A stretch of 9,922 nucleotides of DNA from Candidatus Nomurabacteria bacterium (GTDB lineage Bacteria > Patescibacteriota > Minisyncoccia > Phycocordibacterales > UBA9973). The position numbers and the translations under genes were made by a program. This document shows, one piece after another, positions 5,583 to 9,922 of the stretch (the first letter of the stretch is position 1; each line of letters opens with the position of its first letter). The stretch spans positions 1-9,922 of the forward strand of contig JADZEV010000046.1 in NCBI GenBank assembly GCA_020850295.1. Reading direction: 5' to 3'. The notes beneath the pieces are model-generated. The model did no database searches and had not been told where the DNA came from. It saw only the letters and a program-made list of their open reading frames with translations.

Positions 5583-6068
5583 TTAAGCTTTTTGTGCTAT
5601 CTGATCAAGCGCGATAACAAAACGCTGTCTTGGAGAATTGATGATATTGACGAACATTCCACGCAAAGTTTGAAGTGGTGGAATTGTCGCTATTACCATA
5701 ATCTCGTCTTTATTTTTGTAGCTTCCTTCAAATACGCCACCGACAAGTGTAACGATGCCTTGATTTGATTTTTGAAATTCGTAAATTTCTCGAATCGGAG
5801 CAAGAGGATCTTCACTATAAGCAACTGCAATTTCTCCTGGTAAATCTGGAATTTCTCCTTCATAACCTTTCTCTGCTAGTACTCTCTTAAGAAGAGTTTT
5901 CTTACCTACTTTGTACCCTACACCGTTTGCACGAAGCGCCCGACGAAGTGCGATAGAGTTTGCAACTGTTAACTTATCAAATTGCACGAAGGCAATTGAT
6001 TTTGCATCAGCGACAATATTAGAAAAATCAGCAACAATTGACTGCTTTTTTTCTTTGGTAATTGCCAT
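5583..6068 (-). CDS. rplJ: Ribosomal protein L10
   Basis: 161 residues, close to the E. coli length of 165. L10 forms the base of the ribosomal stalk, binds 23S rRNA helices 42-44 and carries L7/L12 dimers on its C-terminal helix; it also represses its own operon by binding the leader. Family features are the MAITKEKK start, SIAFVQFDKLTVANSIALRR, VGKKTLLKRVL, and a long C-terminal segment. The ATG at 6068 is chosen because the homologous N-terminus begins there. The open frame runs 23 codons further upstream to 6137, but that stretch lies in the RNA leader and has no L10 similarity. No Shine-Dalgarno site is visible. Confidence 0.97.
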   Translation of the reverse strand: MAITKEKKQSIVADFSNIVADAKSIAFVQFDKLTVANSIALRRALRANGVGYKVGKKTLLKRVLAEKGYEGEIPDLPGEIAVAYSEDPLAPIREIYEFQKSNQGIVTLVGGVFEGSYKNKDEIMVIATIPPLQTLRGMFVNIINSPRQRFVIALDQIAQKA

Positions 6069-6116
6069 AATTTGTTTTGTTAATGTTTTTAAACGAGGTA
6101 TTAAAAAATACACATC

Positions 6117-6213
6117 GCTGTGTAGTCTAGAATTCACTATATAAGAGTGAAGAGATATATTAGATCTCGGCAGGACTTGTGCGCTAGGCGCTGCCCACTG
6201 TCTTAAATCTACA
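6117..6213 (-). promoter_or_regulatory. Ribosomal L10 leader (rplJL autoregulatory RNA)
   Basis: The minus-strand RNA between promoter and rplJ contains the conserved L10-leader core, GTCCTGCCGAGAT (near 6163-6175). GGCAG and CTGCC pair around a GCGC-CTA-GCGC hairpin, and the outer GTGTAG/CTACAC pairing (6213-6208 with 6122-6117) closes a multi-branch structure. Two more hairpins (GAGAT/ATCTC, TTCACT/AGTGAA) follow. By analogy with the known family, free L10(L12) binds here and represses translation of the operon. The exact boundaries are estimated. Confidence 0.85.
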
Positions 6214-6218
6214 CGGGT

Positions 6219-6249
6219 ATTATATTATCAGAAAAATAATTTTAGTCAA
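6219..6249 (-). promoter_or_regulatory. Promoter of the rplJ-rplL operon
   Basis: -35 TTGACT (6249-6244). The -10 is either TATAAT (6224-6219, 19-nt spacer) or the overlapping TAATAT (6227-6222, 16-nt spacer). Predicted start 6211-6215, directly at the 5' end of the L10 leader. The -35 begins 3 nt after the stop codon of the preceding gene. Confidence 0.75.
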
Positions 6250-6252
6250 ATA

Positions 6253-6750
6253 TTATTTACTTTTATACTCTATTACGATTTTATCTTTGTCCTCCAAAAG
6301 AGTGTTTTCATAAGTATCAACAAGCTCCCCGTTTACACTAATTAATATTTCTGAATTTTCTGAGACAGAATAATCTAGTATTTTTTCTTTTGAAAAATCC
6401 TTTTGCCAAACAGCAAAGAAGTCGCCTATAACAAAATCTTTTTTGACAGGAGATTCTACATGCAGAACACCAGTACTGTCGTGGGTATGCAAAGAATTCA
6501 TACAGCCAGGTTTTATACCTATATTGTTAGGCAGTTGAACTTCTTGTCCGTTTATTATTATCTTTAATTCAGGATGTATATGAAACTCTGTAGCCATATC
6601 TGTAGTACAAAGAAGTGCTGCTTCTCTGCTAGTCATAGATAACTGTCTTTTTTCTTTTGATTTTTCTGAGCTTGAAGATGCCCAAATTAAAAGAGCTACA
6701 AAAACAAAGAATATTAAAAACAATTTTGTACCTAGGCCTATATTTTTCAT
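6253..6750 (-). CDS. Membrane-anchored protein with His/Cys-rich extracytoplasmic domain
   Basis: 165 residues. Residues 8-26 form one hydrophobic helix (LFLIFFVFVALLIWA) after a short basic start, so the rest is probably outside the membrane. That part contains a cluster of potential metal ligands: C48, H57 and H59 in EFHIHPELKI, C83 in IKPGCMNSLHTHD, H88, H90 and H97 in VLHVESP. The pattern HIHPxL...INGxxVxLPxxIGI...LHTHDxxGVLHVESP recurs, as far as I recall, in CPR and archaeal proteins of unknown function; I cannot name a family. Copper or zinc binding is an inference. The ATG at 6750 follows a well-formed promoter with no room for a leader. The stop lies just before the rplJ promoter, with no terminator between. 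Confidence 0.8.
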   Translation of the reverse strand: MKNIGLGTKLFLIFFVFVALLIWASSSSEKSKEKRQLSMTSREAALLCTTDMATEFHIHPELKIIINGQEVQLPNNIGIKPGCMNSLHTHDSTGVLHVESPVKKDFVIGDFFAVWQKDFSKEKILDYSVSENSEILISVNGELVDTYENTLLEDKDKIVIEYKSK

Positions 6751-6756
6751 AAAACA

Positions 6757-6785
6757 ATAATATATCTAATAAAATAGATTGTCTA
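6757..6785 (-). promoter_or_regulatory. Leaderless promoter of the His/Cys-rich protein gene
   Basis: -35 TAGACA (6785-6780), 17-nt spacer, -10 TATTAT (6762-6757), then six bases to the ATG at 6750. Start-site spacing rules put +1 on or next to the A of the ATG. The -35 begins immediately after the stop of the upstream gene. Confidence 0.65.
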
Positions 6786-6786
6786 T

Positions 6787-7038
6787 TTATTTTCCCCAAC
6801 GCCAGCGAGGTTTTTCTCCTTTGGCGTAACAGATAATGAGTAAGAAGATTGTCGGTGGCAATACCTTAGAAGCTAGCAGTATCAGATCGTCGCTTATAGA
6901 TCCTGTGTCTTGCAAACTCCAAGTTCCCTTAATAATAGCGAACATATAAAGTATCGTTATAACCCAACCCTCCCAAGAAGACGGATACCATCCCCAACCG
7001 TATAGCTTTGCCTTAAACCACAATTTCTTTTCTTTCAT
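6787..7038 (-). CDS. Small two-helix membrane protein
   Basis: 83 residues of unknown function. The start is Trp/Tyr-rich (KLWFKAKLYGWGWYPSSWEG), followed by helix one (about residues 24-40, GWVITILYMFAIIKGTW), a short loop, helix two (about 53-72, LLASKVLPPTIFLLIICYA), and a basic tail KGEKPRWRWGK. The matching YGWGW and PRWRWG ends are characteristic of a small protein family that I associate with CPR genomes; no function is known to me. Both termini are expected on the cytoplasmic side given the basic ends. The ATG is 6 nt from a TATAAT box that overlaps the terminator of the previous gene. Confidence 0.8.
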   Translation of the reverse strand: MKEKKLWFKAKLYGWGWYPSSWEGWVITILYMFAIIKGTWSLQDTGSISDDLILLASKVLPPTIFLLIICYAKGEKPRWRWGK

Positions 7039-7044
7039 ATACTC

Positions 7045-7053
7045 ATTATAACA
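7045..7053 (-). promoter_or_regulatory. Extended -10 (leaderless) promoter of the two-helix protein gene
   Basis: TGT-TATAAT (7053-7045) is an extended -10 with perfect hexamer, six bases from the ATG at 7038. No -35 is seen at 17 nt, as is usual when TGn is present. Its upstream bases are part of the preceding terminator stem. Confidence 0.6.
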
Positions 7054-7080
7054 AAAAACACCCTTTCGAGTGTTTTTTGT
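7051..7080. terminator. Intrinsic terminator after the first paralog gene
   Basis: A perfect 11-bp inverted repeat (7051-7061/7070-7080) with an 8-nt loop and six-base A/T runs on both sides, so probably bidirectional. It follows the stop at 7088 and directly adjoins the next gene's -10 box. Confidence 0.85.
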
Positions 7081-7087
7081 TTAAAAA

Positions 7088-7609
7088 TTATTTTTGAACA
7101 TTTACAGTTAGAACATTGAATCTTTCATTACAATCAACTTGATATGTACCTACTGATCCTAGATCTATGACTCTATATCCATAAGGTTTTAGGTTATAAG
7201 TTTTAGACCCTATAACTATTTTTATAGATTTATCTCCTCGATTATCAAGCAAGACATCTGTACCTACTTTAAAACCTTTTGTATTTTGTTTTGAGACCTG
7301 ACACTCATTGTTAAACTGAAGAGTTCTGTCTTCGTATTTTAAAACAAGATCTGCATACTTACCTGCATTACTAACAGAAGTTCCCTCCCTATCTGGATTT
7401 GTAGTGCCGACATTTGGCATTGTTCCTGAAGTATCCTCTACCATAGAGTCATTCATAGAACTATCTTCCATTGCCTTATCTTTTTTATCGGACATTACTA
7501 ATACTAAAATAATAATAAGAACTATAATACCCACTACAGCGTACATAACACTATTTGATCTTTTTTGTATTTGTTCCATATACTTACTAGACGATTGAAA
7601 CTGCTCCAT
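7088..7609 (-). CDS. Anchored envelope protein, two-cysteine domain paralog A
   Basis: 173 residues from the chosen start. An N-terminal cytoplasmic stretch (1-20) is followed by a membrane helix (about 21-39, VMYAVVGIIVLIIILVLVM), a Met/Ser/Asp/Thr-rich linker (40-83), and a C-terminal domain (84-173). The domain is shared with the next two genes: KYADLVLKYEDRTLQF, C103, LLDNRGDK, IGSKTYNLKPYGY, C160, and a final VLTVNVQK. The two cysteines keep a spacing of 56-57 in all three and could form a disulfide outside the membrane. An ATG at 7624 adds five residues but lies inside the upstream gene's terminator stem, so the ATG at 7609 is preferred. A -35 TTGACA (7653-7648) with CTTAAT (7630-7625) gives a leader of only a few bases. 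Function unknown. Confidence 0.8.
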   Translation of the reverse strand: MEQFQSSSKYMEQIQKRSNSVMYAVVGIIVLIIILVLVMSDKKDKAMEDSSMNDSMVEDTSGTMPNVGTTNPDREGTSVSNAGKYADLVLKYEDRTLQFNNECQVSKQNTKGFKVGTDVLLDNRGDKSIKIVIGSKTYNLKPYGYRVIDLGSVGTYQVDCNERFNVLTVNVQK

Positions 7610-7612
7610 AAT

Positions 7613-7650
7613 ACAAAAAAACATATTAAGTAATTAATATGTTTTTTTGT
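7613..7650. terminator. 17-bp bidirectional terminator overlapping the next gene's promoter
   Basis: Perfect inverted repeat 7613-7629/7634-7650 with loop GTAA; each arm ends in a run of seven A or T. It ends the gene whose stop is at 7671 and reaches to 4 nt from the ATG at 7609. The TTGACA of paralog A's promoter (7653-7648) overlaps its edge. Confidence 0.85.
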
Positions 7651-7653
7651 CAA
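7625..7653 (-). promoter_or_regulatory. Promoter of paralog A inside the terminator stem
   Basis: A perfect -35 TTGACA (7653-7648) and -10 CTTAAT (7630-7625, four of six) with 17-nt spacing. Other -10 readings (TAATAT 7628-7623) give 19 nt. The predicted start is near 7618, about 9 nt before the ATG at 7609. Confidence 0.5.
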
Positions 7654-7670
7654 AAATATAAATTTTGGAT

Positions 7671-8171
7671 TTATTTTTGAACTGTTACTGTAGCTACATT
7701 TTTGTAATCACCACAATCTACTCTAAACTGCCCTTCAGTATTTAGTCTAGCTAATTTATAGCCGTATGAAGGAAGTTCGTAAACTTCAGAACCTATTTTT
7801 ATAGATACATTTTTGTTAGTTCTATTGTCCAAAAATATTTCTGAACCAATTTTGTAAACTTGATCACTCATTCTCACAACACAATTATTGCCAAACTGAA
7901 GTGTTCTGCCTTGAAAAGCTAATATTAATTCTGCATAGCTTCTGGTATCTACTTGAGACGAAACATCTGTAGAAACATCAGCTTGCTTTGTCTTTGTTCT
8001 CTTTGGAGCACTTGTAACAACTTGCTCTGACTGTGAAATATCAAGAGGTATCTCATCAAGACCATCTTTCTTTTGTGGACTCTTTAGTAAAAGTATCCCT
8101 GCTACTATAACAATAACAGCCCCTATCGCTAGTTTGTAATTTTGAGGCATTTTTTCTATAAAATTTTTCAT
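7671..8171 (-). CDS. Anchored envelope protein, two-cysteine domain paralog B
   Basis: 166 residues. A basic N-terminus is followed by one membrane helix (about 12-30, YKLAIGAVIVIVAGILLLK), a polar Ser/Thr/Asp/Lys linker (31-77), and the shared domain (78-166): SYAELILAFQGRTLQF, C97, IFLDNRTNK, IGSEVYELPSYGY, C153, ending NVATVTVQK. It is closest to paralog A (for instance RTLQF, LDNR, IGS, YGY and VDC are identical), so the pair is probably a recent duplication. The topology predicts an extracytoplasmic domain held by a single anchor. Extended -10 TGA-TAATCT ends 6 nt before the ATG, which predicts a leaderless message. A 17-bp terminator follows. Function unknown; a surface-display or envelope-structure role is only a guess. 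Confidence 0.8.
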   Translation of the reverse strand: MKNFIEKMPQNYKLAIGAVIVIVAGILLLKSPQKKDGLDEIPLDISQSEQVVTSAPKRTKTKQADVSTDVSSQVDTRSYAELILAFQGRTLQFGNNCVVRMSDQVYKIGSEIFLDNRTNKNVSIKIGSEVYELPSYGYKLARLNTEGQFRVDCGDYKNVATVTVQK

Positions 8172-8177
8172 AAAGGT

Positions 8178-8205
8178 AGATTATCAAATATAAGCCTTTT
8201 TGCAA
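8178..8205 (-). promoter_or_regulatory. Leaderless promoter of paralog B
   Basis: Extended -10 TGA-TAATCT (8186-8178) six bases from the ATG at 8171, with a -35-like TTGCAA (8205-8200) at 16 nt. The -35 half lies just after the stop of the upstream gene. The hexamer itself is a poor match; the TGn and the position are what support it. Confidence 0.45.
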
Positions 8206-8211
8206 GGAACC

Positions 8212-8724
8212 CTATTTAACACTTATAAATACGACATTTTTCTTTTCGCCACAGTTAACAACTACATCATCCCCTTCTTCTTTCAGAATCATAAATCCAA
8301 AATCATATGGACCAAGCACGATTATATTTTCACCCACTGTTATAGTGGTTGCTTTTGGAGACCTGTTGTCAATCATTATTTCGTTGTTTAAACCAAATGT
8401 TCTATAGCCACTTGAAATCTGACAATTTTCATTAAACTGCAATATGTCTTTTTTGTAGAGCTCTAGTGCTTGAGAATAAGAAAGTTTGTTTCCTGGTCTA
8501 ATAACAAAAGATTTTGATTTCATTTCTCCGTCTATTGAAGGTTGTGATTGGTTGGAGTTATTTAGAAAGTTTTCCTTTTCAGTACCTACTATCCCTGAGG
8601 GCATGTTTGTTTCTTTCCAGAAAAAGCTACTTCTTGAATACTTCTCCCCCAACAAAAGCATTCCTCCTAAAATAACTACTATTATCATTAGAACTATCAA
8701 GTGCCTCCTGCTTATATATTTCAT
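8212..8724 (-). CDS. Anchored envelope protein, two-cysteine domain paralog C
   Basis: 170 residues. Basic start MKYISRRH, membrane helix (about 8-26, HLIVLMIIVVILGGMLLLG), an Asn/Ser-rich linker (30-80), and the shared domain (82-170): SYSQALELYKKDILQF, C101, IMIDNRSPK, VGENIIVLGPYDFG, C158, and VVFISVK at the end. It is the most divergent of the three: the YGY motif becomes YDFG and the final QK is lost. This suggests an older duplication or a distinct partner. The stop is TAG, followed after only a few bases by the promoter of paralog B, with no convincing terminator. A TGT-TAAAAT extended -10 lies 7 nt from the ATG. Function unknown. Confidence 0.8.
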   Translation of the reverse strand: MKYISRRHLIVLMIIVVILGGMLLLGEKYSRSSFFWKETNMPSGIVGTEKENFLNNSNQSQPSIDGEMKSKSFVIRPGNKLSYSQALELYKKDILQFNENCQISSGYRTFGLNNEIMIDNRSPKATTITVGENIIVLGPYDFGFMILKEEGDDVVVNCGEKKNVVFISVK

Positions 8725-8731
8725 ACTTATT

Positions 8732-8740
8732 ATTTTAACA
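8732..8740 (-). promoter_or_regulatory. Extended -10 (near-leaderless) promoter of paralog C
   Basis: TGT-TAAAAT (8740-8732) is five of six on the hexamer plus TGn, seven bases from the ATG at 8724. No -35 is seen in the A/T-only sequence upstream. Confidence 0.45.
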
Positions 8741-8762
8741 AACTTTTTAATATTATATATAA

Positions 8763-8787
8763 ATTAGCTAGAACAGTTCTAGCTAAT
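8763..8787. repeat. Palindromic repeat, copy 1 (end of transposase gene)
   Basis: 12-bp arms (8763-8774/8776-8787) around a single central A; the core reads AGCTAGAACAGTTCTAGCT. It is the same as copy 2 over the whole core and in the same orientation. The transposase stop codon (TAG, 8781-8779) lies inside it. On the minus strand the hairpin is followed by TTTATATA, so it may also end transcription. Confidence 0.9.
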
Positions 8788-9453
8788 AGGTTCTAGGTAT
8801 TGTTTTATAAAATCTTTAAAAGAGTACTTTTTATCAAAGTAAAACTTAGAGATGTCTTTACTTAAAATACCTGTTTCAAGTCTATAATTATCTGTATAGT
8901 CTTGATAACTTGAATATTTATAAGACTCTAGGAAATATTCTTTTTCAGAAAATTTGTTTTTTGAGTTTATTTCCTCTTCCCATTTTGGAAATTTAATATC
9001 TAAAGGGTTAAGATGAATGTAAGAAAATAATTTCCTAAAATAGTTGTCATTTTCTATTAATTTAGATTTAAAAGGTCCACCAAATAAGGATCCTTGTCTT
9101 TTGTATTTGTTGTTAAAATACATTGAATATCCTACCCCTAATTTCCTCATAAACTTTGTAATGCCATCTTCAGTATCTTGTTTTAAAAGCAAATGAAAGT
9201 GATTTGGCATTAGGCACCAGCATAAAACAGATACTAACTGCTTTTCTTTTTTAAGGTTCATTATTTCTTTATAGCTTTTGCCTAAATTATGTGTTAGGTT
9301 ATCAATTTTAATACTATCTTGACTGTTAGCAATATATAAAAGCATTAAAAATCTTTCTTTATCTTGTTTGTCCTGAAATATAATTCTTTTATCTATACCT
9401 CTATTATAGATATGGTAATATTCACCATTTACAAATTTATCTTTTCTTAGCAT
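8779..9453 (-). CDS. HUH/Y1 transposase, IS200-like or REP-associated (RAYT)
   Basis: 224 residues of the Y1 (IS200-type) transposase superfamily, which nicks single-stranded DNA at hairpins through a tyrosine. The N-terminus FVNGEYYHIYNRGIDKRIIF is typical of the RAYT-like branch. The metal-binding HUH motif is MPNHFHLLL (H85, H87). The helix with candidate catalytic tyrosines is GVGYSMYFNNKY (Y109, Y112), followed by GSLFGGPFKSKLI and YIHLNP, also hallmarks of the family. Length is as expected and no key residue is missing, so it is probably active. Palindromic repeats lie at both sides (8763-8787, 9470-9498), as expected for the hairpins it recognises. The ATG at 9453 sits 6 nt from a TGA-TATAAT box. 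There is no tnpB partner. Confidence 0.92.
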   Translation of the reverse strand: MLRKDKFVNGEYYHIYNRGIDKRIIFQDKQDKERFLMLLYIANSQDSIKIDNLTHNLGKSYKEIMNLKKEKQLVSVLCWCLMPNHFHLLLKQDTEDGITKFMRKLGVGYSMYFNNKYKRQGSLFGGPFKSKLIENDNYFRKLFSYIHLNPLDIKFPKWEEEINSKNKFSEKEYFLESYKYSSYQDYTDNYRLETGILSKDISKFYFDKKYSFKDFIKQYLEPIS

Positions 9454-9459
9454 AAAAAA

Positions 9460-9468
9460 ATTATATCA
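9460..9468 (-). promoter_or_regulatory. Extended -10 (leaderless) promoter of the transposase gene
   Basis: TGA-TATAAT (9468-9460) is a perfect extended -10, six bases from the ATG at 9453. The expected -35 position falls in palindrome copy 2, whose outer arm ends 2 nt upstream of the TG. Protein binding to the repeat could therefore control the promoter. Confidence 0.65.
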
Positions 9469-9469
9469 C

Positions 9470-9498
9470 AAATTAGCTAGAACAGTTCTAGCTAATTT
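9470..9498. repeat. Palindromic repeat, copy 2 (upstream of transposase gene)
   Basis: 14-bp arms (9470-9483/9485-9498) around a central A, with the same core and orientation as copy 1 and slightly longer perfect arms. With copy 1 it brackets the transposase gene in a 736-bp unit. It lies between the transposase promoter and the terminator of the upstream gene. Confidence 0.9.
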
Positions 9499-9499
9499 T

Positions 9500-9538
9500 T
9501 AGAAAAATAAAAATCCCCTGCTTGTTTGCAAGGGATTT
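9500..9538 (-). terminator. Intrinsic terminator after the partial sorting-domain gene
   Basis: An 11-bp stem (9511-9521/9528-9538, with one G-T wobble) and a 6-nt loop; the minus strand continues into a T-rich tract down to about 9503. It lies 30 nt after the stop at 9569. Confidence 0.85.
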
Positions 9539-9568
9539 GTTTGTTAAATACCGAAGAACAAAATTAAA

Positions 9569-9922
9569 TTATTTAATTAAAAACTTTTGATTAAAGACCA
9601 TGCCATTTTTATCTACAAAATTAGCTATGTAGACACCAGACACTAGATCAACCGAAATCTCTGATTGCCCGTTAGCTAGAACTGTTCTAGCTAAAGTTTG
9701 ACCAGAGGAGTTGATGATAGTGAGAGTTCCGGAGGCTTTATTTTGGATCCTTAATGTTTTATCGTAGGCAACTATGCTGATATCGCAAGGTATGGTGACA
9801 ACTTTAACTTCTGAGTATTTACCCTCAAAAGCTAATCTAAAATAAAGCTTTCCGCATTCTTTGTAAGGATAAACAAAAGAATAATCTTTCTTTCCTGCTT
9901 GTCCGTAGGACTGTCCTGCAGA
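9569..9922 (-). CDS. C-terminal part of a secreted protein with type IX-like sorting domain
   Basis: The last 117 residues of a gene that continues beyond the right edge; the frame is open from 9922 to the TAA at 9571-9569. The first part (DYSFVYPYKECGKLYFRLAF, then VKVVTIPCDI) has two cysteines and looks like a beta domain. The final ~65 residues match the T9SS type A sorting-domain layout: a short strand TLRIQN, a SSGQ turn, DLVSGVYIANFVDKNG, and a terminal NQKFLIK strand. The usual YPNP opening is not obvious. Palindrome copy 3 (9672-9694) is translated within the domain as LARTVLA. The rest of the protein, and any enzyme domain, cannot be seen. Confidence 0.75.
   Translation of the reverse strand, partial: SAGQSYGQAGKKDYSFVYPYKECGKLYFRLAFEGKYSEVKVVTIPCDISIVAYDKTLRIQNKASGTLTIINSSGQTLARTVLANGQSEISVDLVSGVYIANFVDKNGMVFNQKFLIK
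9672..9694. repeat. Palindromic repeat, copy 3, inside a coding sequence
   Basis: 11-bp arms (9672-9682/9684-9694) around a central T; it is the same core as copies 1 and 2 but inverted (the central base is T instead of A on the plus strand). It lies in frame in the sorting-domain gene and encodes LARTVLA. Confidence 0.9.

Noticed and set aside
6069..6137. 23-codon N-terminal extension of rplJ
   Set aside because: It lies in the L10 leader RNA region, has no similarity to L10, and MAITKEKK at 6068 is the typical N-terminus.
7610..7624. Five-residue extension (MFFCI) of paralog A
   Set aside because: The codons come from the terminator stem and T run; the ATG would lie in or before the promoter's -10 box.
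2603..8767. Plus-strand open frames such as 3005-3283, 4221-4445, 5911-6144 and 8486-8767
   Set aside because: All are antisense shadows of well-supported minus-strand genes and show no family features.
8763..9694. CRISPR array from the three repeat copies
   Set aside because: Copies are spaced by hundreds of bases, differ in orientation and flank or lie within genes; no regular spacers or cas genes.

Overview
The window is AT-rich, compact bacterial DNA in which everything that can be read (one 23S rRNA gene and 13 protein genes) lies on the minus strand. The most likely source is a Patescibacteria/CPR-type genome. The pointers are small proteins of unknown function with familiar CPR-like sequences, an IS200/RAYT-type transposase, a 23S gene that carries an insertion and has no 16S gene ahead of it, and very short intergenic spacers. 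This placement is inferred from gene content; no marker was searched. Two type IX secretion-like sorting domains and the lack of Shine-Dalgarno sites recall Bacteroidota, but the promoters are ordinary sigma-70 type (TTGACA/TATAAT), which argues against that.

Positions 1-2236 hold the 5' part of a 23S rRNA gene (minus strand; its 3' end lies off the left edge). Its helix-45 region is interrupted by a roughly 265-nt intervening sequence closed by a perfect 21-bp inverted repeat (696-716/963-983). Inside, in the same orientation as the rRNA, are two tRNA-shaped sequences (824-933, then 742-817). Both have good acceptor, D and T arms but abnormal anticodon loops, and one has a 38-nt hairpin insert in its D-loop. 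This is the most unusual object in the window.

Positions 2237-2606 are the 23S leader: a strong promoter (2521-2549), an intrinsic terminator only about 60 nt downstream of the predicted start, then two perfect hairpins just ahead of the mature 5' end. No 16S gene precedes the 23S, so the rRNA genes look unlinked.

Positions 2632-5063 hold a multi-pass TM-helix (MscS-related) channel-like protein, a winged-helix/nucleotidyltransferase-like regulator, an unknown soluble protein, and a secreted protein that is almost nothing but a sorting domain. Positions 5118-6249 hold the rplJ-rplL (L10, L7/L12) operon with its promoter, an L10 autoregulatory leader and a terminator.

Positions 6253-8724 hold five small envelope proteins: a His/Cys-rich anchored protein, a two-helix membrane protein, and three tandem paralogs sharing a C-terminal domain with two conserved cysteines. 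Most have a -10 box only 6-7 nt from the ATG, which predicts leaderless mRNAs. Positions 8763-9498 hold a HUH/Y1 transposase gene bracketed by two copies of a palindrome. A third copy lies inside the coding sequence of the last gene (9569-9922, partial), which ends in another sorting domain.
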